Below are positions 23,903-32,422 of a stretch of 36,687 nucleotides of DNA, one piece after another. The position numbers were made by a program, and so were the translations under genes. This DNA comes from Opitutaceae bacterium (GTDB lineage: Bacteria > Verrucomicrobiota > Verrucomicrobiia > Opitutales > Opitutaceae): assembly GCA_014879845.1 (NCBI GenBank), contig JACSRI010000101.1, positions 1-36,687 of the forward strand, read 5' to 3'. The notes under the pieces were generated by a model. It had not been told where the DNA came from, did not search any database, and saw only the letters and a program-made list of their open reading frames with translations. Numbering within the stretch: position 1 is the stretch's first letter; the number at the start of each line of letters is the position of its first letter.

Positions 23903-25336
23903 ATGGGAAAGAAGACTCTCCTCGCAGGCATCCTCGTCTGCCTCGCCGCGGCCATCGCCGTCGGCACGATCGCGTGGCGCGCGCGCCAAAGAGCCGCCAT
24001 CCTGGCCGCGGCCCTGCCCGATCGCCCCGATCTCTCGGCGTGGGCGCCCGAGTTGGCCGCCCGGATCACATCCTGCGAGACGCGCGTGCGCGAGCGCACC
24101 GACCCGATCAGCGCGCTCGGCGAGTTGAGCCGGCTCTATCATGCCAACGGCTTCCTGCCCGAGGCGTCCCACTGTTACGGCGCGCTCACCGTCCTCGACC
24201 CGGCCAACGGCCGCTGGGCCTATCGGGATGCGATCATTCTATCCGGTTTCGGCGAAAATGAACCGGCCATCGAGCGTCTGCGCCAGGTGCCGACCCGGCC
24301 GGTTGACTACGTCCCGGCGCGTCTGCGCCTGGGCGAGACGCTCCTGAAGGTGGGAAACATCGACGACGCCATCGGCGTGTATCGGGCGATCCTCGAAACC
24401 CACCCCAAGGAATCCTACGCCCTGCTCGGGTTGGCGCGATGCGACATCGAGCGCGAGCGATGGCAGGACGCCCGCGAGAAACTGGAGAGACTTGTCGACC
24501 AAACGAACTACATGCTCGGATATGACTTGATCGTCTCCGTGTACGAACGGCTTGGCGAGACCGCCCGCGCGGCCGCGATTCGCGGCCAGATGAGGGCCTG
24601 GGGCGCCTTTCGAGACATGCTGGACCCCTGGATGGAGGAACTGCTGGAAGACAGCTACGATCCCTACCAGTTGTCCCTGGCCTCAGGCGCGGCGGCGCGG
24701 CGGCCGGACCATGCCCTCGCTCTGCGTCGGCTCGAGCGCGCCATCACCCTCGCCCCCGAGACGGCCGCCCTGCGCTTCCAACTCGCGAGCCTTCTCCTGG
24801 AGCGCAAGGAGTACGTCAAAGCGCGGGAGCAGTTCGAGCGTTGCACCCAGCTCGCCCCCAAGTTCGCCGACGGATGGGCCCACCTGAGCGGCCTTCTCGC
24901 CACTGTCGGTGACCGCGCCGGGGCCGACCGTATCCTCGAGGAGGGACTGCGCAACTGCCCGGACTCCCCGGGTCTGCACATGATGAACGGCCACCGCCTA
25001 AAGAGAATCGGACGCTTGGAGGAGGCCATCGCCGAATACAGACGATCCATCGAACTCCGGCCGACCGAAGCCGACGCCTACATCGAACTCGGCACGACAC
25101 TGATCGGTGCAGGGCGAAGTGCGGAGGGCATCAGCGTCCTCGAATCAGCTCTTGTAGCCGAGCCCCAGCATCCATTCATCGTCTGCACGCTCGCGTTGCA
25201 TGCGATCGAACAGCGCGACGAGGCCGCCGCGCGGAAATGGATCGAACAGGCCAGACTTCAGCCGAGGGTAAAACCGGTCGACATGAAGCAGGTCACGGAG
25301 GCGTATTCGGCGACTTTCGGTCGCAGAGCGCCTTGA
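23903..25336 (+). CDS. Membrane-anchored TPR-repeat protein
   Basis: The ATG at 23903 gives 477 residues. An N-terminal hydrophobic helix (about 5-24, LLAGILVCLAAAIAVGTIAW) followed by Arg residues suggests an inner-membrane anchor with the bulk in the periplasm. The remainder is helical, with tetratricopeptide repeats: AIGVYRAILETHPKESYALL, LRFQLASLLLERKEYVKARE, FADGWAHLSGLLATVGDR, AIAEYRRSIELRPTEADAYI, and SVLESALVAEPQHP. TPRs act as protein-binding scaffolds. Close coupling with the FG-GAP lipoprotein upstream suggests a two-membrane complex. The GH5-like gene follows after 112 bases. No enzymatic motif is seen. Confidence 0.85.
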   Translation: MGKKTLLAGILVCLAAAIAVGTIAWRARQRAAILAAALPDRPDLSAWAPELAARITSCETRVRERTDPISALGELSRLYHANGFLPEASHCYGALTVLDPANGRWAYRDAIILSGFGENEPAIERLRQVPTRPVDYVPARLRLGETLLKVGNIDDAIGVYRAILETHPKESYALLGLARCDIERERWQDAREKLERLVDQTNYMLGYDLIVSVYERLGETARAAAIRGQMRAWGAFRDMLDPWMEELLEDSYDPYQLSLASGAAARRPDHALALRRLERAITLAPETAALRFQLASLLLERKEYVKAREQFERCTQLAPKFADGWAHLSGLLATVGDRAGADRILEEGLRNCPDSPGLHMMNGHRLKRIGRLEEAIAEYRRSIELRPTEADAYIELGTTLIGAGRSAEGISVLESALVAEPQHPFIVCTLALHAIEQRDEAAARKWIEQARLQPRVKPVDMKQVTEAYSATFGRRAP

Positions 25337-25448
25337 TCCGCCTCGTTTGTCATCCTGACTCCGTCTCCCGCGTGCCCGAGGTCGGTCAAATAGCCGCCCA
25401 CCGGGAGCACATCCCACTGAACTCCGGGTCCTTCGTCTCCGTCCAAAC

Positions 25449-27584
25449 GTGCGCGTGTCATCGATAGCCGGCATCGCCAGAAGCCGATCCTTCGCACTTC
25501 GGGTCGCAGGCATCACAGCCGTACTCGCGCTGCTCTCCGTGCGCCTCACCGGCGCCCCCGTCGCCTTCGAGTTCGCCCTGCAGGACGACTCCGCGTCCGG
25601 GACGGCTCTCGCACGCGAGATCTTCGCCGACGTGGTCGCCCCCGACGGCACGACGGTGCGCCTGCCAGCCTTCGTCTCCGGACCAGGCCGCTGGACCGTC
25701 CACGCCCGCGCGGACCAGTCCGGCGAATTCCGGCTCGGCCACGTCGGCGAATGGGTCGACGGGACCGAGCGCGAACTCGCGGCGCGACCCGCCTCCGCCG
25801 CGACACGCACGGTTGCGCACCCGCAGGGCCGCCCGGCGATCGTGCGCCCGGCGGACGACCCGACGCGCCTCGCACTGGCCGACGGCGCGATCTACACGCC
25901 GATCGGCGCAAACCTCGCGTGGACCACCGGCGAGCGGGTGCGCTGGCACGAAGAAGCCTTCCGCGAATTCGCCACGCATGGCCTGAACTGGACGCGCATC
26001 TGGATGTGCCATTGGGGCGCGATGAATCTCGACTGGCTGCCCGAGGACATGGGCCCGTCGCCCGCGCCCGGCCAGGTGGATCCACGCATCGCCCATAACT
26101 GGGACCGCGTGCTCGCCGCCGCGGAGAGGCACGGCATCTACGTGCAACTGGTGCTGCAGCACCACGGCCAGTATTCCTCGACGGTGAATTCGAACTGGGC
26201 GTCCAATCCGTGGAACGCCGCCCATCCCGGCGGTTTCCTCAGGTCCCCCGGCGAGTTTTTCACCTCGCCGCGGGCGATCGCGCTCACGAAGCAGAAATAT
26301 CGCTATATCGTCGCGCGCTGGTCGCACTCGCCCGCGATCCTCGCCTGGGAGCTCTTCAACGAGGTCCACTGGACCGACGCCTACCGCCACGAGCGCGACG
26401 AGGCCGCCGTCGCCGCCTGGCACGCCGAGATGGCCGCCTACCTGCGCGCCATCGACCCGTATCATCATCTCATTACGACGAGCCTCGAGGACCTGCGCAG
26501 CCCGATCTACGCGGCGATGGACTACCTGCAGCCGCACCTCTACGCCATCAACATGCTCACCGGCGTGCGGGAGTTCGAGCAGCCGTTTGACTCGCTCGAT
26601 CGTCCGATCTTCTACGGTGAGATAGGCGACGACAAACTCGCGCTCACGCCCGAGGAAAAGTCCGCCGGCAGCGGGCTCGTGCCCCAGGTCTGGGCCAGTC
26701 TCATGGGTCCGGGTCCGAGTCCCGCGCAGAGCTGGCTCGGCGAGGCCTTCCTGCGCACCGGGCGAGTCGGCGAACTCGGCGCCGTCGCGCGCTTCCTGCG
26801 CGAAACCGGCCTCGCGACTCGCGCGGGCCTTGTCCCGTTCTCACCGGCCGTCTCCGGGCCGGGCACGAGGCCCTTGCGCATCATTCCCGGATACGACTGG
26901 GCGACCCACCGCTCCGCCACCGAAACGATCCCGCTCGATGGCAGCGACAGTCTCGCCGCGAACCATGTGCCAGGCATCCTGGTCGGCAATCCGCGCAGCA
27001 TCGCCGAGGGTTACCTGGCCGAGTTCACCCTCCATCTTGACATGCCTCGCGACACCGACGCGACGATTGCTTTCGCCGACGGCGGCGCGCGCGGCGCGGC
27101 CGCCTCGATCCTCGTCGACGGACGTGAAGTCGCGTCGCACCGCTGGGCGCGCCTACCCGGGACGAGCGAGGACGGCCCGCAACCACCCGACACGCCGGAG
27201 CGTCCCGCCGCGCTCAGCTTCCCGCTGACAGCCGGCCGGCATGCGATCACGATCCGCAACACCGGCGGTGCAGACTGGATACGCCTCGGCCATATCGATC
27301 TGGGGATCGAATCGCCCGTGATCGCCGCAGCCGGCAAGCGCGGGACGGATTTCATCGCCCTCTGGGCTTGGAACAAACGCGGCGTCCACGCGGCCACGCC
27401 GGCCAATCCGGCCACCGCGACGCTGCTCCTCGAGGATGTGCCCGCCGGCACCTGGATGGTCACGTGGTGGGACGCCGATCGCGGCGTGCCTCAACCCTCC
27501 GACCGCATCGACCACGCGGGCGGCACGCTACGCCTCGCGACGCCAGCGATCGCACGCCACGCGGCCGTGACGTTGATCCGCTGA
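25449..27584 (+). CDS. Secreted GH5-like glycoside hydrolase with N-terminal DUF5060-like domain
   Basis: A GTG at 25449 gives 711 residues. A hydrophobic segment (about 16-34) forms a signal peptide. Residues 37-105 (FEFALQDDSASGTALAREIF, GPGRWTVHARADQSGEFRLG) resemble the DUF5060 beta-sandwich that often precedes GH5-type barrels. The barrel (about 145-470) has FATHGLNWTRIWMCHWG, IYVQLVLQHHGQYSS, acid/base Glu305 in LAWELFNEVHW, and nucleophile Glu391 in IFYGEIGDD. C-terminal beta domains follow, one with carbohydrate-binding character (ATIAFADGGARGAAASILVDG). The likely job is to cut beta-mannan or a related beta-glycan outside the cytoplasm; specificity is inferred from GH130 and beta-mannosidase neighbours. 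Its stop directly abuts the opposing gene's stop. Confidence 0.82.
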   Translation: MRVSSIAGIARSRSFALRVAGITAVLALLSVRLTGAPVAFEFALQDDSASGTALAREIFADVVAPDGTTVRLPAFVSGPGRWTVHARADQSGEFRLGHVGEWVDGTERELAARPASAATRTVAHPQGRPAIVRPADDPTRLALADGAIYTPIGANLAWTTGERVRWHEEAFREFATHGLNWTRIWMCHWGAMNLDWLPEDMGPSPAPGQVDPRIAHNWDRVLAAAERHGIYVQLVLQHHGQYSSTVNSNWASNPWNAAHPGGFLRSPGEFFTSPRAIALTKQKYRYIVARWSHSPAILAWELFNEVHWTDAYRHERDEAAVAAWHAEMAAYLRAIDPYHHLITTSLEDLRSPIYAAMDYLQPHLYAINMLTGVREFEQPFDSLDRPIFYGEIGDDKLALTPEEKSAGSGLVPQVWASLMGPGPSPAQSWLGEAFLRTGRVGELGAVARFLRETGLATRAGLVPFSPAVSGPGTRPLRIIPGYDWATHRSATETIPLDGSDSLAANHVPGILVGNPRSIAEGYLAEFTLHLDMPRDTDATIAFADGGARGAAASILVDGREVASHRWARLPGTSEDGPQPPDTPERPAALSFPLTAGRHAITIRNTGGADWIRLGHIDLGIESPVIAAAGKRGTDFIALWAWNKRGVHAATPANPATATLLLEDVPAGTWMVTWWDADRGVPQPSDRIDHAGGTLRLATPAIARHAAVTLIR

Positions 27585-30116
27585 TCACTCGAAGGTCAGC
27601 GCGATCGAATCCACCTCGATCGCACCGCCGCGTGCGCCCGCGTCCGCCTCAAGAACCAGCTGCACCTGCTGGACCTGTTCGAGCTGAAGCTTGTCCCCGG
27701 CGCCGCCGCGGCCTGCGGCCGCGGGAAGGTGCGTGTTCCATTCGCCCGGATATCCGACCGGGAGCTTGGAGCCGCCACCGAGGGTAAACTCCGACAGCGA
27801 GATCCGTTCGTCCCGCGCCCCGGATCGCAAGTGCAACGCATGGCTCCACGACGTGCCGTCGCCTTCGATGAACACCAGGGTCAACGTCGTGCCCTCGGCC
27901 TCGGCGTACACGCGCACCCGCACGTCCTGCGCCTCCCGGAGCGTGTCGAGCCGCCCTTGCACACGATCGCGCACCGACCACCCGATGCGCATGGGTGCGC
28001 CCTCTCCACTCCACCGCACCCGTGCGGGAAGACCGCCTTTGGCGGCTGCCAGCGTGACCGGCCATGGCGTGCCCCGCATGGCGCGCTGAGCGTGAAATAT
28101 CCGAGGAAAGTCCACCGCCGGCGCGAGCAGCACGAGTGGCTCGCCCGGGGCCGCGGCCCGAAGCGACCATGAGCCCTCGGCGGGCGCCCTCACGAAATCG
28201 CCGTCCGCCTCCACCGTGACAAACCACGCGATCCGCCCGGGGGCGTCGTCAAACGCAGCCCGATAGCGGTACCCGCGGTCGCGCGTCATCACGCGTTCGC
28301 GCCACGCTCCCGCGTCATCGTGCCGCGTATGCAGCAAGACACGACGCGGCTCGCTCGCGCTCACGACCTCGATCTCCCAGGGCAGAGTCGCCGAGTCCCG
28401 CGCGAGCTGTTCCGGTCCGAGGTGAGATACGATCTGCGGCGGAAGATCCGGCGACGGCGGGCAGACAAATTCGGTGAGGCCCACACGACCGACGCGTTCG
28501 GGAAGGTTCTCCGGCCGCGCGAGGCCCGCGCGCGTGAGCAGGTACACGCCTGGACGCACGGCGAATCGTCCATCCGCGGCCCCGGCCCGATGCGCATTGC
28601 CGGGATCCAGCGGCTCGACCGCGAACGTGCCGCCGAGGTCCGGCAGGTCGATCGTCATCGGCCATGTCCGCCAGACGAGGCGCGAGGAAATGGTGCGAAA
28701 GTTCTGCCGCTGGGCGAAGGGATCCTGCACCAGAATCGCATCAGGGTAGACTTCGAGGCGCCATGCACCGGCCTCGAGGCGATCGAGGAAGTACGCGCCG
28801 TTCCCCTCGTAGTCGACGACCGCCGAGCTGCCGCTCGCCGCGATGCGGCGAAGTCGTTCCGGGTACCTTGGCCTCTCGCGGCGGTCTCCCGCATGCATCC
28901 AAGTGTCCTCTGTCTCCATCCAGGCCACGCCGCCACTCTCCGCGTCTACGCCGAATGGTCCGAAGCGACAATTTTCCGGATACGCGCCATAGCGCTCCCC
29001 ACGCGGCAGCCGGCGCATCGCCTCGGCCGCGATCACCGCGCCGACGGCTTTCTTCGGCGAGTAGACGAGGTTGAGGAAATGCGTCTGCCACCCGAGGTTA
29101 TACGGCGCGGTGTCGAGCATGTCATAAGAAAACATGGTCGCGAACTGCGCCCCGACGCCGCGGAAGGTGCGCACCATCGCCGGATACATCGCAGGCGAAA
29201 GCGTATCCGCGGCGTCAAACTCATAGACGATGCGCGGCAGGCCCGCGATCTGCGGATCGTCCATCGGCGGATAGTCGTCGACCCAGCGCAGGAAGTTGTC
29301 GGTGAGCGTGCGTCCGGCAACGAGTGCGGTGGGATACCAGCCGAAGGAGACACCCTGCGCGCGCGACGCCTGGATCGGTGCAGCCATGCGGAAGTCCTGG
29401 CTGAGGTTGTGGAACAGGATCTTCTCGCAACCCGTGCTGCGCACGGCGTCCGCAAGCGCATTGATGTAGGCGACGGATCCGCCGAAGTCATCCGCGTGGT
29501 GCCACGGCTCGTTGATGAGTTCGACGAAGAGCAGCGCCGGCTCGTCCTTGAGCGCCACGCCCGTGTAGGGATTCACGTGCTCGAGGATCTGCCGCAGGTA
29601 GTTCGCCTGCGCGGCGATCGCCGCCGGATCGCGGCCCATCTGGTCGCGTGGGAAGTGCTTCGAGAATCCCTGGATATCGTCGCCGTCCTTGCCATCCGGC
29701 CACAGCGAGCTGTGTGTATGGATCGGCGTGAACAACATCGAGATCCCGCGCTGCTTCGCCTGGAAGAGCGCGTAGTCCATGAGATCGAGGTGATCGTTGG
29801 CGACGAGGTTGCCCTCGCGATCGGAGTTTTCCCAATCCCCCCAGATCGCGAGGCGCATGGCGTCCCAGCCCAGGCGCGCGAAGTGCGCCATGTCGCGCTC
29901 GATGAGACGCTTCCGGTCGACGCCGAGGTAACCGGCCGCGCGATAGTCGCTCGCCGAGGGCAGGCAATAGCAGGCGCCGAAGAGTGCGACCTCGCTGGCA
30001 TCCGCGCGCCAGCGGATCACGCCCACGTCGTCGAGATACACCGCTTCCTCGGCGACCCCGGGCGCGGTCACGGCCAAAGCCAGCACGATCGGCCCGAGTG
30101 CGGCGGCGAGTCGCAT
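27585..30116 (-). CDS. Secreted GH5-like glycoside hydrolase, 843 aa
   Basis: The ATG at 30116 starts a short signal peptide (MRLAAALGPIVLALAVTAPG, cleavage near VAEE). A barrel (about 40-390) contains RDMAHFARLGWDAMRLAIWG, SMLFTPIHTHSSLWPDG, acid/base Glu203 in LLFVELINEPWH, and nucleophile Glu299 in RIVYEFDAAD. The second half consists of beta-rich domains; the C-terminal ~150 residues (LTLVFIEGDGTSWSHALHL, QLEQVQQVQLVLEADAG) look like a carbohydrate-binding sandwich. It has no DUF5060-like N-terminus and differs clearly from the GH5-like enzyme on the other strand. It is last in the operon receptor, symporter, GH2, this gene, with a nine-base gap to GH2. Substrate not determinable; a beta-linked plant glycan is likely. 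Confidence 0.78.
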   Translation of the reverse strand: MRLAAALGPIVLALAVTAPGVAEEAVYLDDVGVIRWRADASEVALFGACYCLPSASDYRAAGYLGVDRKRLIERDMAHFARLGWDAMRLAIWGDWENSDREGNLVANDHLDLMDYALFQAKQRGISMLFTPIHTHSSLWPDGKDGDDIQGFSKHFPRDQMGRDPAAIAAQANYLRQILEHVNPYTGVALKDEPALLFVELINEPWHHADDFGGSVAYINALADAVRSTGCEKILFHNLSQDFRMAAPIQASRAQGVSFGWYPTALVAGRTLTDNFLRWVDDYPPMDDPQIAGLPRIVYEFDAADTLSPAMYPAMVRTFRGVGAQFATMFSYDMLDTAPYNLGWQTHFLNLVYSPKKAVGAVIAAEAMRRLPRGERYGAYPENCRFGPFGVDAESGGVAWMETEDTWMHAGDRRERPRYPERLRRIAASGSSAVVDYEGNGAYFLDRLEAGAWRLEVYPDAILVQDPFAQRQNFRTISSRLVWRTWPMTIDLPDLGGTFAVEPLDPGNAHRAGAADGRFAVRPGVYLLTRAGLARPENLPERVGRVGLTEFVCPPSPDLPPQIVSHLGPEQLARDSATLPWEIEVVSASEPRRVLLHTRHDDAGAWRERVMTRDRGYRYRAAFDDAPGRIAWFVTVEADGDFVRAPAEGSWSLRAAAPGEPLVLLAPAVDFPRIFHAQRAMRGTPWPVTLAAAKGGLPARVRWSGEGAPMRIGWSVRDRVQGRLDTLREAQDVRVRVYAEAEGTTLTLVFIEGDGTSWSHALHLRSGARDERISLSEFTLGGGSKLPVGYPGEWNTHLPAAAGRGGAGDKLQLEQVQQVQLVLEADAGARGGAIEVDSIALTFE

Positions 30117-30125
30117 GGGGAACCC

Positions 30126-32411
30126 CTACGCAAGCGCCGCGGATGCGGCCATGAGTTCGACTCGGCCCCAGGACTGACTGGCCGGCAACACCGCGGCGGC
30201 GGTCGCGTGAATCACGAAACCGCGCCCACCTGCCGGCACGCGCACGACAATGGACGCCACACCAGCCTCCGCCGCCACGGCCGTCGGCCCGACGATCGAA
30301 CCCTCGCCTTCGATTTCGAAGGTGACGTCGCGGTCTTCCCCGACGCAGAGCGTCCCGTGGCGGTCGACCAGGCGCGCGTGGGCGACCAGCACATCGGGCT
30401 CGTCCGCGCGCGGCAGGATGCCGAGGTCGTCGACGGCGATCTCGAGAACCGAAGGCGTCTCGGGCGTCCGTACCAGGTGTGTGGTGACAACCACGCCGTG
30501 CATGAAACCCGTCGCCTCCAGCACGCCGGGCGCAAAGTGCGACAGGTCGAAAACGAAGGGCGGATGCGGCAGGTGCTGGGTGTGCCACGTGAGGTCGGGT
30601 CGCCGGCGGCCGAGTGAATGGCCGTTGATCCGGAGTTGGACCTCCTCGCAGTTGCTGAACACGACCACCCGCAGGTCCGATGCCGCCGTCCAGTATGAGG
30701 CGACAAAGACAACCGGGCCGCCACTCCACGCGACCGCCCCTTCGTGCGGGTCGCGCTGGCTGCGGTAGAACCAATAGGAGAACTTCGGCAGCCGGAACAC
30801 GTCGGCCACGCCGACGGCGGCGCGCACGGGGTCGTAGCCGCGCGCGTAGTCGAACACCGCCCACTGGCCGTCCAGCGCGGCCGGCGAGCAGAGCGTGTCG
30901 TTGAGCGCCAGCGTGTGATTCCACGCCTGCTGGCGCAACGCGCGCTCACCCTCGCCGCGGAAGTGCCGGCTGTTGCTCCAGCGCGCGAGCACGCCGGCGC
31001 CGGTCTTCTGGTCGAATCCCTCGTTCGTGGCGTAGAACTCCCAATCGCCATACTCGGAGACGACGAGGGCCTTGTCGCCGTTTCCCCAGGTGTGGATGCG
31101 CCCGTGCTGGCGCGCGTGCACGAAGACGTCGTAGCGGTCGATCCACCCGCAGGTGAACATCTGGTCGCCCGGGTACTCCTCGTGGCCGGCCGAGTGCAGG
31201 CGCGCCATGAGCGCGTCGTCCATGGCGGTCTCATTGAGCGAGAGTTCCCAGAGCACGACGCAGGGATGGTTGCGATCGCGCCGGATGAGCACGCGGGCGT
31301 CGCGCACGCACAAGTCCTGGAACTTCGCGCCGCCCACGAACTGCCAGCCCGGAATCGCGTTCATCACCACGATGCCGAGCTCGTCGCAGGCATCGAGGAA
31401 GTGCGGTGACTGCGGGTAGTGTGACAGACGCACGTAGTCGAAGCCCGCCTCCTTGATCAGACGTACATCGCGATACTGGGCGGCCCGCGGTGCGGCATAC
31501 CCGACTCGTGGATACTCCTGGTGACGGTTGGTGCCGCGCAGGCGCAGGCGGCGGCCGTTGATGACAAATCCACCGGCGCGCGAGAACGCGATGCGCCGCA
31601 CGCCGAACCGCTCGATCCGCTGGTCCAGCACGAAACCCTCGGCATGACGCACCGTGACGCGGGCGCGATGGAGGTTCGGCGCGTCCGGGCTCCACAACCG
31701 GGGGCGCACCAGCGCGATCTCCTCCGTCACATGCGCGGCCGCCCGCCCTGCAAGCTCGAGGGGCGACTCGACCCGGGCCACCGTCGTGTCGCCATCGAGG
31801 ACCTCCACGGCGACGACGATCCGGACGGCCTCGCCGCCGGAGTTGCGCACATGCGTCTGCACCGCGATCGTCGCGCCCTCTGGTCCGAGCGAGAGCGTGC
31901 GCACGAAGACGCCCCCGCCGCCGACCTCGCCCGCACCGACGGGATCGGTGATGTGGATCGGCGGACGCACACGCAGCTCCACGGAGCGGTAGAGTCCGCC
32001 GTACCAGCAGAAGTCGAGATCCTCGAGGGGCTTGCCCGGCGGCACGTCAGGGGCGTCACGGTTGTCGAGCCGCAGCGCGACCGTGCAATGCCCGGCGCCC
32101 GGCGTCACCGGCAGCTCAACCTCAAACGGCAGATAACCGCCCTCGTGACGCGCGACCTCGCGCCCATCGACGAGGACACGGGCAGTGTGCATCGCCGCAC
32201 CGACGACAAGGACATGGCGCGCACCGGCCGCCGCGCCGGGCAGCTCGACCGTCCGGCTGTATTCACATTCACCGCACCAGTGATCATGCCCGTCGAGATC
32301 CGCGACAAAGGGCGTGTGCGGCAGGTCGACCTCGGACCACGCCTCGGCCGTGCCATCGGCGCGGAGGCGCCGAAACGTCCAACCGCGATCCAGTGAAATC
32401 GTCTGCGTCAT
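30126..32411 (-). CDS. GH2 glycoside hydrolase, probably beta-galactosidase-like (cytoplasmic)
   Basis: This 761-residue protein has no signal peptide. An N-terminal sugar-binding jelly-roll (LDRGWTFRRL, DLPHTPFV, HEGGYLPFEVELP, WYGGLYRSVELRV) is followed by an Ig-like domain (about 155-270). The barrel carries RLRGTNRHQEYPRVGY, DYVRLSHYPQSPHFLDACDE, acid/base Glu394 in LWELSLNETAM, and nucleophile Glu453 in LVVSEYGDWEF. C-terminal sandwich domains complete the GH2 layout. The NRHQEYP and SHYP motifs point to beta-galactosidase relatives rather than beta-mannosidases; beta-galacturonates or other beta-glycosides remain possible. It is separated by 11 bases from the symporter upstream and by 9 from the GH5-like gene downstream, so it is co-expressed and probably hydrolyses what that symporter imports. 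Confidence 0.85.
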   Translation of the reverse strand: MTQTISLDRGWTFRRLRADGTAEAWSEVDLPHTPFVADLDGHDHWCGECEYSRTVELPGAAAGARHVLVVGAAMHTARVLVDGREVARHEGGYLPFEVELPVTPGAGHCTVALRLDNRDAPDVPPGKPLEDLDFCWYGGLYRSVELRVRPPIHITDPVGAGEVGGGGVFVRTLSLGPEGATIAVQTHVRNSGGEAVRIVVAVEVLDGDTTVARVESPLELAGRAAAHVTEEIALVRPRLWSPDAPNLHRARVTVRHAEGFVLDQRIERFGVRRIAFSRAGGFVINGRRLRLRGTNRHQEYPRVGYAAPRAAQYRDVRLIKEAGFDYVRLSHYPQSPHFLDACDELGIVVMNAIPGWQFVGGAKFQDLCVRDARVLIRRDRNHPCVVLWELSLNETAMDDALMARLHSAGHEEYPGDQMFTCGWIDRYDVFVHARQHGRIHTWGNGDKALVVSEYGDWEFYATNEGFDQKTGAGVLARWSNSRHFRGEGERALRQQAWNHTLALNDTLCSPAALDGQWAVFDYARGYDPVRAAVGVADVFRLPKFSYWFYRSQRDPHEGAVAWSGGPVVFVASYWTAASDLRVVVFSNCEEVQLRINGHSLGRRRPDLTWHTQHLPHPPFVFDLSHFAPGVLEATGFMHGVVVTTHLVRTPETPSVLEIAVDDLGILPRADEPDVLVAHARLVDRHGTLCVGEDRDVTFEIEGEGSIVGPTAVAAEAGVASIVVRVPAGGRGFVIHATAAAVLPASQSWGRVELMAASAALA

Positions 32412-32422
32412 GGGAATAGCGC

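Noticed and set aside
18687-27584. SusD-like lipoprotein partner for the receptor
   Set aside because: The only nearby lipoprotein has seven FG-GAP-type loops and no SusD features; the TPR protein has a membrane anchor and no SusD-like sugar-binding region that I can see.
28320-30617. Long plus-strand open frame (765 codons) crossing two minus-strand genes
   Set aside because: It spans the boundary of the GH5-like and GH2 genes and has Arg/His-rich composition with no recognisable domain.
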